Positions 52,275-63,597 of a DNA stretch of 64,000 nt are shown piece by piece. The stretch comes from Rostratula benghalensis (taxonomy: Eukaryota; Chordata; Aves; Charadriiformes; Rostratulidae). Where the stretch lies: the NCBI GenBank assembly GCA_013399305.1, contig VXAI01000191.1, positions 1,075,191 to 1,139,190 on the forward strand, given 5' to 3'. The position numbers and the translations under genes are program-made. Numbering within the stretch: position 1 is the stretch's first letter; the number at the start of each line of letters is the position of its first letter. The notes beneath the pieces were generated by a model. That model did no database searches. It was not told the origin of the DNA and worked only from the letters and a program-made list of their open reading frames with translations.

Positions 52275-55200
52275 TAAAGTAAAATTACTTGAGGACACTG
52301 AATGCACAAGGTTTGCACTGGAGTTCCGTCTCATACATACACTAAGCCCACAGCATCCGTGAAAGTCATAGGCCTACACTTCAGCTCTCAAAACCCACTT
52401 TACTGCATATACACAGTAAATCTACCATTTGGTGGGGAAAATAAGGAATATGAAGCTATTTCATGAAACTAACATAAGGCATATGAAAGCAAAGACAATG
52501 GTGGTTGAAATTACTAGAGTTCAAATCAATGGATATACTATTGAAGCTTAGTATTTTATGGGGAACCAGAAAATTCTCAAGGTGATGGACTGAAGTTGGA
52601 AACCTTGTCTTATATTTGTGACACCTAGTCAACATGGAAGGTTAATTAAAAAGAACTACCCTTTTATCAGTGATGATCTAACAAAGCACTTTTTAGTCTT
52701 GTACTTTCTTACTTATTGGGGGTTTGGGGAGTTGGTTTGTTTGTTTGTTCACTTTTTCCAAATGTATTCTGGGGTACTCAAACCAATTCTATATTATGGA
52801 AAACGTCGAAGTCACCTGTGAGGGAATGTTTGTGGAATGTAATGAAGAACCTAGTTCTGACTATGATCCCTAATGTACTTTCGTCCCCAAAATGTACACT
52901 AGGTTGTTAAAGGGGGGCATTAGTAACTGTGCCTGGAATCTGTTTTGTTGGTTTGTTTACCATATAGTGAGTACAGTTCTGCATTCAGTTTTGCTGAAGG
53001 CTTGGACAGTTAGCAAGGAAACACCTTGTTCTGGCTGTTTCATTATGACATGCACATCTGTAGAGGGAGGTGGAGATTTCATCTTCCAGAAGAAAAACCT
53101 GGGAAAGAGAAGGTAAATATACTTCTACAATATAGAGAGATAATCAGAGCAATCAGGGAATCTGGAGCACAAGAAGACTCTGGGAGACACTTGAGTTTAA
53201 CAGATCTGATATTCAGACAAAACTGAGCCTAATCTGTGAAAAGAAGAATATTTCACTCAAAGTCAGAAAGAGACAAACTTTGTGGCCACTTAGTAAGACT
53301 CAAGAGAGGAAGGTACCTTAGGGGACACAGCTTGCAAGGAAGCATGAGGTGTTTTTTAGAACCAGATGTATTCTTCAAAAAAACCTGCATTTTTTCTATT
53401 TGAAAATTATCTTTTTTTTAAATAAAATGTAACTTTGCTGCCAGAAAATATTTTTATCACTTGTGCTCTTTTCTCTTTAAGGAAAAGATGGAGGCAAACC
53501 TCTCTCAACTCTCCAGGGAGTTATCACAACCATGGTAAGAAAAGTGTCCAACATAATGGGAGAGCTCAGTCTGGAATTTAGCACAGTTCGATGAGCACAA
53601 GAGGTATTCACTTGACTTTCTGTGAACCATTTGCCAATTTACATTCCCCAAGAGGCATAGCTTTACAGACTTTACCCTGTGTAGTTTTGCCAGTGGAAAG
53701 TAAAGCTGAGGAGTAGTTAACTTTCCTGAGCAGAAATAGAACCTGCAAATGAAACCTATGCTGATGATAATGCATGTTTTGGAACAAAAAATTTGGCAAC
53801 CCGGAAAGGAATTAATTTCTTATTTAAAAATAAAAAAATAAAAAATAAAAATTGAAATTTTGTGATCCAGATGGCATGTAGGAAATAAACTGATAGAAAT
53901 CCAGAACAAAGTGTTGAGATCCCTTACTGGACATACAAAACTCAAGTGGATTCAAAATGGATCTTTTTCTGCATCCAGCATGACAAGTTTTAACGCAGTG
54001 GCAGAACATCCCCTGATAAGTGACTCAATTATATCAGGATTAGCACAAGCCAGTATTAATAAAATTTAAAAATGAACTTGTGCCAGTATCAATCCAACAA
54101 AAAATGTCACTAAAGATCATCCTAATTTGAGTTTATTAATATGTCAGGGAGTAAGGATAGACAAAAAAATTATGATCAATTTTGCTGAGAAATAATTGCA
54201 GCTGTTCATTCATAATACTTTGAGTTTCTAAGTATTCTAAATAGAATAAGTTGAAATGGTGGTGATAGGATCTGTAATTGATGGTAGACTTTTATTTACT
54301 AAGGAAGGCATTCTTCATGACCTGGCAGTCTTGATTCCATGACAGTGAAGAAAACCTGTTCAAATGGGCTGAAAGTACAATAATTTCTCCAGGGTACTGA
54401 GGAAGCTATGTGAGAAGTGTGGCATGTCTCAAAGCAATGCAGCCACAGTGTTGACAGGTCCCTCCCTGTCTCCCAGGAGAGGTTAACAGAGTCTGTTTCC
54501 CGCCCATTCCATTTCCTGTTTGTTATTTGACAGGTTAAGTACAGAAGGATAAAATAAGTGCAGAAAACATCTTTTGAGGTGGGATTTAGATACCATAAAG
54601 GCTAGCTAGTATTATAACCTTAGCAGAGGACTACATATTTTATCTGCATGTAGATCTCCTTTGGGGACCTGTAAAGGAAGGTAAAGGAGGACTGTAAAAA
54701 AGTGCTATCCAGGAATAAATATACTGAATTTATAAAAATGGCAGCTATGTAATCTCTCTGTAATTAGTCCCTTTACAAAATGAGAGAAAGTTCCCAGATA
54801 AGCATGCTTGCTAAAAATACTGGAACTCTTCACAGAGGTGACAGCTACTTCTTGGCATACAATTGTATTGTGGGGTCTCCAACAAACTGCTGTCAAGATC
54901 AAAATCCCCTTGAATCAGGCGCCTAGAGAAGCCTACATTCCCCAGAGAGACTCAGGATAAGAGAGCTAAATGCAGGAAGGTGGGAGACATCCATCTAATT
55001 CATCACCTTTACTCACTCCATTTATTTTTGAATCATTCTTTATTGGTAGAGAGATGCAAGATATAAGAAGAATAGTGGGAGAGGTTGATAAAAGGAGAGA
55101 CAAGTTGAAAAGAGCAGAACAGCATAAGTGCCTGGAAAAGTGGGATATTAAGGTGAAAAAACATGAAACATTATGCCAACATTGTTTTCACTGAGAATCA

Positions 55201-58200
55201 AACAGGAGAGCAGGACACACCTTGCCAGTGACTTATTGACTGAGCTACAGAATACACTGCCCCAGGCGCAAAGAATTGCAGCCACACATTCCATGAGTGG
55301 GTATAGTACAGGAAGGTTGGGCAAATGTTTTGGAAAATCTAATTTCTGTTCTTGCTGGTAGTTGTGACTGGGAGTGTTTAATTTCTTGATTCCTAAATTT
55401 CCCTCTGTTACTATATCTTTTCACCAGTAACCTGGTATTTTATCCCAAGAGGATCTCTGTGTATTTAGTTCCACAGGTTAAAATTGTATTAGGGGAAATT
55501 CATATGTGTTTTTTCAGTTTTATACTGTATTTTCTATTCACGTGTAATCCCCCCATACTTGTGTCTCAGGCTGACCACTTTTTTGAGTCAGTTCTTTTCT
55601 TTTTTGTTATAACTCTGCCTTGATTAATGAATTCCTAAAATGAATGAGAAAGGAGTTGGGTAGTGGTGGGATTTTTTTTTTCTTAAATTTTATTTCCATA
55701 TGATAGTTTGTCCCCATGTGAGTGGCTTTCACTCTGCCATGGGAACTCTGCATAACAGACTTTGTTCTCTCAATTCTCTCCTTTGCATCAGTACCTAGGT
55801 ATTTCTGCTGTCAGTAGGTATATCACCTCATTGTAGAATTGAAACATTATAATTTTCAGTGTTTTCAAAACACTGGTGATGCAACTTTTCATGTTGACCA
55901 ATTTCATAGATGCAGTTTAATTGACTTTCTGCACCTTGTAATGACTGTCACATTGAAAAAGTAGAATACCAATTAAGAATGGGAGCAGATTACCATGTAC
56001 TACAGAAATCCCATCTTGTGTCAGCTAAGTATTAAGTTTGAAAAAAAACGTTGGACAGTTTTGTAGCTGCTGTTAGTTATACAGGAGGCTATAGGGGAGT
56101 GACTTTATTTCTTCTCCTGTGCAAAGAAATTGTGATATTTTCTCGATGTGAATCACGTTACAATTCTTTTGGTGGTTGGCTTCTCTCAGTTTTTAGAACA
56201 ACCTAGTATGAAAGTTTTAGTTACAATAATTTCTTGGTCTGGAATAATACTACCAAATGCAATATGAAATAGTAGGAAGTGATATATTTTCTAGCGTATG
56301 CAGCAATATTGATATTGGTTGGAAATAACAACAATTCTGAAAATTATTGACAGGTTTCCCTGCATTTTGTTCCACTTTATTTTAAAATGTTTTGAGGTTA
56401 CTACAATTGAAACCACTTCTTAATGAACGAAATAATTATGGCTACAGAGATTATATTAGTAAATATTTGTAAGTAGAAACAACCTTTCCCTCAGGAAAAC
56501 CACCATAGTACCATAAACAAATACCATTGTAGCTTCCAGTTTTATTAATATTTCTGAGAGATTAAATTAAAGATTTTACAAATCAATTGCTTACACTACA
56601 TTTTCTTGGATGAAGCCAAGATGATCTTAGGTCACCTTTGGGAAAACAGTCTTAAGGAACTCATGCCTACTGGTGTGTTACAAAAGTAAAGCATATAAAA
56701 TGTATCACAAAATTGTCTTCACAGAATTCCTCCTCTTCACAGAATTATTTTCTACCTTTATGCCTGCTTGCATTCAGGAGATATGGCAAGAAATTAATAA
56801 ACAAACCAGTCATTTGAGGGGTCATATAGGAAATGTATCATCATGTACTAGAAAGGCTTACTCTGCCATATTCTATTTTTTGTGGTTAACGTGCTAATTT
56901 CTAAGATTGCTGGTATTTTAAAAGAACAACATTCTCTCGTAGGAAAACAGAATCAACAAATTGTAAAATAATTGCTAAAGCCACCATATGTCACATCCTC
57001 TTCTGCTTCTTTCATATTTTTCCCATCCGAAAGATTCATCTTCTGAAGCACAACCTTTTCTTCTGACCTTTAGGAAATTAAATAAAAATGAGGCTTTTCC
57101 CTCCTACCCACTTGCAGGATGAAAAATGTGCCTATAATATGAAATAAAATAGATTAAAATCCTCCTTAATAAGTTATCAAAACCTCCAGAATGCTTCTGA
57201 CAAAATCTCCTAAATGTCTTTTCCATCACTTGGGAATATGTGCAATTAAGGAATACTAAAAAAAAAAAATTAGAATAAATTTCTTAATGGGTTACAAGAC
57301 CAATCCATAAATAACATACACATCATCTTTTTTGTCTTCACCACAGACAGTTCTCTCTGGCATAATTTGATGAAACAGAAATTTTGGTAATAGCACAAAA
57401 AGGAATCAAACTGAATTTAAAAAATAGTTTTGGCTGACTCCCGTGACCTGTGTCCTAGCAGAGCCACAACCAGAGCTGCAACTTCCTTCCATGCTGGTTC
57501 TCCAGATTGCATCTGCCTTCTATCAGTAAACAATTTACAGTGTTCATGAGGTGTTCATGTCTCATGTCCGTACTCTACATGTTAAGACTGATGAACACCA
57601 TGCTCATTAATGGGCTTGATTTTCCTTATATGGGTTGCGATTAATTAGGAGCTGGATAATTTCCAAAGCTATTTTTCAGAGACATTATCACAGGCATTTT
57701 TGTCATTGTAACTTTTGGCCAATATCCGTGTGGGCTGCTCATAGTGACAGATAAAAGAATATACCTAATTAACAAAAGAGCTTCAAGCTCCTCAGGAAAA
57801 TTTAATGGGGAAAAAAAAAAAAGAATAAAATACTAGCAGAAAATACACATAAGATGCTAAAATATAGGTCTGCTGCTTGAATGACAGGAAGATTTCAATA
57901 TAGACTATATCATGCCCCACCCTCACTCAAGACCTTCCAATAATCAGGAATTATCCCTTATGAGACAGCAATATATTGCTGTATGCAGGAATGAAATCTC
58001 TCTTCTTTTCTTCTATTAAATGATACCTAAAACCCACAGCCAAGACTTCTACTAGCATTAAGTGATGTGGGTTTGTGCTTTGAACTCAAGGGGGTTTGGA
58101 AACAGCCTGTATTGTGTGTAATCACTATCACTTACTTCCTTTCACTCCTGCAAAGCCGCAATATGCGGAGAGGGGATTACTTACAGACATAGTTATAAGA

Positions 58201-58688
58201 TATAACCCTTCATCTACACAGAGGGCTTCCTAAAAAGGATCGAGTGAAAACAAAACAAAATTGTGCTGCTGCCTAGGGAATTATCTAATGTACCATGTGT
58301 GAAAATTGCTCTCCTCTAAATGAAGAAATGCAAGAAGCAGAGCGACTGCAGTATCACGCAAAAGTCAGCTTGTGCCTAGTGAAAGGCGGCTTGAACATAT
58401 GCTGATATTCAGAGTGGGATGGATACAGTTCATTCACATCCACCCTAAAATTATCATGCAGCATATTGCTGAGGAAGTAGTAGGAGAAGAGCAGACAGTA
58501 GCAACATTCATATGGCTGAGCACAGAACAGTGTTAGAAAGCTGGGAACTAGGAGGTGGTGATAAAAGTGGTCATGTCACCTTCATCTACCCTTGAGTAGA
58601 TAAGCTTGCTGATGGGTCATTGTCATTCACCACTGCCATGTCCCCTTTCTACAGAGCAGGAACGTCATTACTGTGATTGCTAGTTACC

Positions 58689-58711
58689 AAGTGTCCTTAA
58701 GAAGGACACTT
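58689..58711. repeat. perfect 10-bp inverted repeat, 3-nt loop
   Basis: AAGTGTCCTT (58689-58698), loop AAG, AAGGACACTT (58702-58711). The arms pair without mismatch, and pairing stops immediately outside. The stem is too short for a typical microRNA precursor. It may be a chance palindrome or a dimeric factor site. Confidence 0.9.
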
Positions 58712-58765
58712 AAAGAGGATGTCATATTAATGGCATTTGCTCTGCGCATCCTTAGAATATATGAA

Positions 58766-58811
58766 ACATGTTGACACTAACCTTAGGGACATGATGACAC
58801 TAACCTTAGCC
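58766..58811 (+). repeat. 23-bp tandem duplication, 2 copies
   Basis: Two adjacent 23-bp units (58766-58788 and 58789-58811) share ACATG, a variable base and TGACACTAACCTTAG. They differ only at position 6 and in the last two bases. A recent local duplication is the simplest reading. Confidence 0.88.
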
Positions 58812-59296
58812 TAACAAATGGTCATGTAAATCTCTTAAGCACATTATTTAGAGGATAGAAATTTTATGCCAGCAGCTTTGTAACAAATTGTGTTACCTAT
58901 ATTTTGTGCAAGTGTGTTTCGTAAACAAGAAAAGACTCACTCCAGGAAAAGAATCTTGGCAGATTTTTATTTTTTTTGCCCTCAGATAAAGTTCATGGGT
59001 TTACAGATAATATGTTGAACTGCTGATTGCAATCCCCAAACTCCTGTATATGAGCTCCATAATGTCATCTCATACAATTTATATGAAATCTCAGGGGGAA
59101 ACATTACAATATGAAGAAATATAACGTAACCCATATACTTTTGAATATTAACACTGTCTCCTTTGTTTGAAACTAGATCAAGAATCTCACAAAATACAAA
59201 TATTTTTCAAAACAAATGGTCTGATATCCAGCCTATAAAAAGTGGAATAAGAGTTAATAGAGTTATTTTGTACTGTGGCATGGAGCTATTTTTGTC

Positions 59297-59750
59297 ATGC
59301 CCCTCTACTCTGCCCTGGTGAGGCCTCATCTGGAGTACTTTGTGCAGTTCTGGGCTCCCCAGTTCAAGAAGGACAGGGAACTGCTGGAGAGGGTACAGCA
59401 GAGAACCAGCAAGATGATTAGGGCCCTGGAGCATCTCTCTTATGAGGAATGGCTGAGGGACTTGGATCTTTTTAGTCTGGAGAAGACTGAAGGGGGAACT
59501 GATCAACACCTATAAATACTTAAAGGGTGGGTGTCAGGAGGAAAGGGCCAGGCTTTTTTTACTGGTGCTCAGTGACAGGACAAGAGGAAATGGACACAAA
59601 CTTGTACATCTAAAATTTGAGGGTGGCAGAGCACTGGAACAGGCTGCCTGGAGAGGCGGTGGAGTCTCCCTCTCTGGAGACATTCAAAACCCTCCTGGAC
59701 ACATTTTTGTGCAATCTGCTCTAGGAGGACCTGCTCTGTCAGGGGGTTAG
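59297..59750 (+). pseudogene. CR1 ORF2 C-terminal fragment (broken)
   Basis: The open frame at 59297-59515 carries [24 protein letters not shown] and [10 protein letters not shown]. It leaves the family frame after F-S-L-E-K because of an indel in the following A/G-rich stretch. The R-T-R-G-N-G-H-K motif reappears in another frame (59565 onward). The internal deletion near 59616 shifts the frame again, so the tail reads nonsense. The catalytic parts of the reverse transcriptase are absent through 5' truncation. Confidence 0.9.
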
Positions 59751-59806
59751 GCTAGATGATCTCCAGAGGTCCCTTCCAAGCCCATACCATTCTGTGATTA
59801 TGTAAT
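59298..59806 (+). mobile_element. CR1 LINE, 5'-truncated, plus strand
   Basis: A plus-strand CR1 3' portion: the C-terminal ORF2 from [10 protein letters not shown] onward, then the GATGATCTCCAGAGGTCCC block and the octamer tail (ATTCTGTG-ATTATGTA) ending at about 59806. It shares the E-E-W-L-R-D-L variant and R-V-Q-Q-R-T with the minus-strand copy at 13547, and is truncated about 85-90 bp further downstream than that copy. About 20 bp present in the other copy are missing near 59616. No target-site duplication is seen. It is not functional. Confidence 0.95.
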
Positions 59807-62263
59807 CTATTTAGTCAAAATAATTTGACATTTTTCCTAGGTTGCAGGGCAATCTGAATATGGCTCTTGTCTAATTATTCACAGCTATCCTAAGGAAAAT
59901 TTCAGATCTTATATTCAGGTGAAAGCCTCCCACTGTATCCCATGTGTTTGTCATATCCACCTTTCAGGAATGCAACAAGGTTGTGATGGCCAGGAGTGCA
60001 GTTGAAGTTGCAGCCACTTCCACATGGTGAAAAAATCCATAGATCATATTAACTGCACGTACCTTCAGGGTGGCTGAGGTACTTGATTCGGACACATTTG
60101 AGTTACTTTCTGTTCATGAACAAGAATTGAAAACAACAGCCATGTTTGCCTCTGCCTTTTCTTTTACTCTCTGCCAAGACATGATTGTTGTGTATAGCAT
60201 GGTCTATTTGAAGTGGCAAAAGTAGGCCAGCCTTTCTGCTTTGATCAGCTGGGAGGCATTGCTCTGGATTCTTTTGGCCCAGTGTTCCTCAACTGGCCAC
60301 AAGGCTCATGCACCAGAAAACCTGCTATCAGTCCCTTAAAATTATTCTCTCGTCCAGGATGTAGTGGGCATCATCCAGAATATTTCATTTCTCATTGCTT
60401 TTTATTACTTGCAATTACTGTAGATGCTTTTATATATTGTAGGTTGGTTGGTTGGGTCTCTGTTTCACCCCCCACATCCCCTTTTGTATGAATAGTTTAG
60501 CTGCCAAGAGAGAGATACGGTAAGCAGAATCCTTTTAATAGAAAAATGAATTTCAGTTCTTGAATTGTGTTGCTTTGGCAGCTCTGATAAGGAGAAAGCA
60601 CCCGCAGTGTGGTGATAATGTGGGAAAAGCTTCATCATCTGCTATTTCTCACTCCTTTGCTGCATTTAAATTATGTAAGAATCTGCTTCCCTCTCAGCCT
60701 ACTGCACCCCGCTTAGCAGCCTGCATGACTCTGCAGTTAATTCTTGCAGCTACTGTAATTCCCTCTTGAAATTATTTGGCAGCTCACCCTGCAGAAAAGG
60801 GCATATCTGGAAATTGCCTTTTCTGCACTTTCACAATGTCTGCGATTATCCGATTTAAGCCAGGAGATCACACTCAAAGGAACTAAATTTCCATACCTAA
60901 TAGCTCTTGTCTGTGCTTCCATTTCTCGATGATTCCTCACAAAGCAGCAAATTTTGGATACAAAATTCTAAAAAGAGCTCGCTGATGAATAATTAAACTA
61001 AAATCAACCTGAACGTTGAGTGAAAACTGGGCATTGACATTCACATTACATCTCTTAAAGTAGAGGTTAGACTAAAGACCATTTGGTCCTTAGAGATTTG
61101 TCATATAGTTTATCTCCTTCCGTAAAATATTTAGGGGTTTGGGGTCAAAATTTCTGGCTGAAAATAATGCCAGAACAAGTTTTATCAAAGCAGTGTTTGG
61201 GAGAGAATGTGTACACAGAAGTAGGTGCCACTTTCCCTTTTCTGAAGGCAAAAAACCAGTGCAAAATCATTAATGTAATCAAACAACTCAACACCGAGTT
61301 TCCCCAAGTTCAAATAAAGGAATGTCGTTTCGGAATATGTGAATTGCACCTCATCCTGCTTGAGGATTGCCACGAGATATTAATAAATGTTTTGACGTTC
61401 CCAGTCAGATACCAAACATGCCTAATTTTCAGAAAAAAAGTTTGGATGTTAAAGTCTTTTTGCAGCGTGGGAAGACAGTAAGGTGAATGTTCTTATGCTA
61501 CACTAAACTGGTTTGTCTTTTCCTAACAGAGTGCTGGTTTTGCTACTGAAAACTTTTCACAGCATGTTACATTGGTATTTAATGTAGACACAACTTCCAA
61601 ACAACAGATTAGTTTTTTGTTGGTTTGGTTGGGTTTTGTTTTGCAGATATAGTCCAGTATTGCTGAAATACATCAAAAAACCTGTATTGCCTTAGGATCA
61701 TAAGGGTTAGTTGTTATCATCTTCTGTGAAAGTACCCAGCCCGTGGTTCAAGACAAAAGATAGTTGTGACAATTTCTCTTTGATTTGGAATCAAGATGGG
61801 GTATAAGAAAAACAGACCCTAAAATAATATCCAGCTTCTTCATTTTTTAACCCTGATCTCGCAGGAGATTCCACGTTCAAGCAGAAGGAAAGGAACCATT
61901 TCTTGCCGGGTACATCTTGCTGTGTGCTCAGTACCTTCAGTTCCCATAGAAACTAAATGGGATCAAAGGACACCCAGCACCTTGCTGGTGCAGACTGTTG
62001 GCTGACAACCAGCCTAGATGTTTATTTGCAGATGTGCTACACTGCTAACCGCTTTCATAACAGTTTTAAGTTTTCCATTAAATGATACACAAGAATGAGG
62101 ACTTTTCAAGGACAGGCTGCTTTAAAGCTTTTTGAAACCTATGGGCTGAAATAGCCTCTCGGATACATGTTCAGCTCATGCCAAAAATAATAAAGAAGAG
62201 CTGCAGTTAGTGTGAATACCATTGCTGCACCTATTAAAAGAAACTCTTTCTTATTGGAAAGAC
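59807..62263. other. unique noncoding DNA with candidate conserved blocks
   Basis: No gene is recognised. Two blocks (about 60540-60980 and 61083-61480) are richer in CpG and open in several frames compared with surrounding DNA. The second holds a 132-codon frame that starts with TTG, not ATG, and shows no protein family signature. I favour conserved noncoding elements over coding sequence. A GT-rich patch lies at 61613-61645. Confidence 0.45.
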
Positions 62264-62310
62264 TTTTTTTTTTTCTTTTTTTTCTTTTTTTTTTTCAGCA
62301 GCAGCAGCAG
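62264..62310 (+). repeat. polypyrimidine tract followed by (CAG)5
   Basis: T runs interrupted by two single C occupy 62264-62295, and five perfect CAG triplets follow directly (62296-62310). The junction is a textbook splice-acceptor arrangement (long pyrimidine tract, then CAG, with tandem NAGNAG options). No coding exon can be supported downstream: the frames close within about 30 codons. Confidence 0.9.
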
Positions 62311-63597
62311 TTTTACATACTGGCCACAGAGAACACAGCATCAATCTGCAGAGCTATCAAAATCACAGGGAACATTTTAGCACTATGAAGCCAGCAGCAA
62401 TAGTAGCAGGATGCAGACCTCATCCAGTGCTCTGTAGCATGATTTCTTGTACTGTACTGTTACAGGATAAAAATATGTAGTTAATAATCAAACACAAGGA
62501 AAAAAAACTCAAATTCCCCTGGTGTACTTTATATCATATTTTTTTTACCACTTCTCCCATACAAGGCACGAGCAAGAAATGGCAAATGTGGCACAGAGAG
62601 TCCAGATATTGCTCATGTATTCACGCATGCAGATGTACCTATTCTTGCTGTAATACACATTCTTTATTTGCTGTGATGTAAGTTGTCCCATGGATGCCCT
62701 CTTGTGACACTTTGAACTGTGGTTTTCAGAGGTGGTAGACATCAGGAACTCCCAGCCATACCAGTACAACTGTGGGGACTATATCGCATTCTAGATGAGA
62801 TTTGCCTGATTGTATCTGGACAGCTACAGTAGAGAGACCTACGGCTGACTACGTCACCATATCAACAGAGAGAAATAAGCACTAGAGTGGGAAATTCATT
62901 CTACCGTGAAGCTAATATTAAAATTGATAAGAGAAACTGTACAACAAAAAAACAAAGCTCATAAAAAAAAATAAATCACAACAACCCCCCCCCCCTATTT
63001 CTTCTGTTTGAATATGAAAGGTATCCAAGTAGTTAACTATGCCGTAGAGGAGTACCTTGTGGTTTTCTAAGATTACATGCGTCCCTTTTCACACGTGTCT
63101 TAGAGTACCCAAACCCAGCTGCCACTTTATAGCATACATGCCTTCATCTGCTTTGTCTGAGACATTTTGGTAACCTGTGGCTGTATTCCTCAGCAGAAGC
63201 TGCTGCCTTGTAAAAAAGCCATGGGTTTCCCCAAGGGAGGCAGCTCCTGCATCCAGTGAGTACTGCAGAGCAGGCTGGCTAAGCAGCTGCTGCAAAGTGC
63301 TTGCTGCTGTGACAGGCATTCTGTCCTGCAGCAAAAGATGGGAGCTGCTGCTTCCTAGGGACTGTGGCTCCCTTTCCTCCTGTATGAGGTGATAGGACCC
63401 AAATCTCACTCAGTTCTGTGAATGGGAAGAAGCTACTGTTTGGCATGGGGCGGCTTGTCTCTTTGCAAGTCAGGAGTTTCCCAGTTCTCACCATGCTTCT
63501 TGTTTTATTTACCCCTCTGCTTACTGTTAGTCTGCCTTGGCCCTGTGGGTACAATCTTCCACTGTTAGCAAGACCACTTTGATTTTATTTTTATTAC
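62311..63597. other. unique noncoding DNA
   Basis: No gene is recognised. It contains an 11-C run at 62985-62995, next to A-rich sequence. The stretch at 63110-63560 is less AT-rich, with several overlapping open frames of 71-106 codons on both strands, none resembling a known protein. Confidence 0.5.

Larger units (their letters stand above)
52275..59297. other. unique noncoding DNA, right part possibly regulatory
   Basis: No gene is recognised in 7 kb. Around 52930-53240 some words hint at CR1, but too weakly to call. From about 57540 to 58450 the sequence carries a CArG box, homeodomain sites, CpGs and two palindromes, and may contain conserved noncoding elements. A perfect hairpin (58689-58711) and a 23-bp tandem duplication (58766-58811) are annotated separately. 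Confidence 0.5.

Noticed and set aside
52920..53240. Possible further CR1 fossil on the plus strand (ACAGTTCTGCATTCAGTTTTG, later AATCAGAGCAATCAGG...GGAGCAC)
   Set aside because: A few words resemble CR1 in roughly the right order, but the spacing and intervening sequence do not align well enough by eye. An HMM search would decide.
59207..59509. Minus-strand 100-codon open frame
   Set aside because: Antisense shadow of the plus-strand CR1 at 59298.
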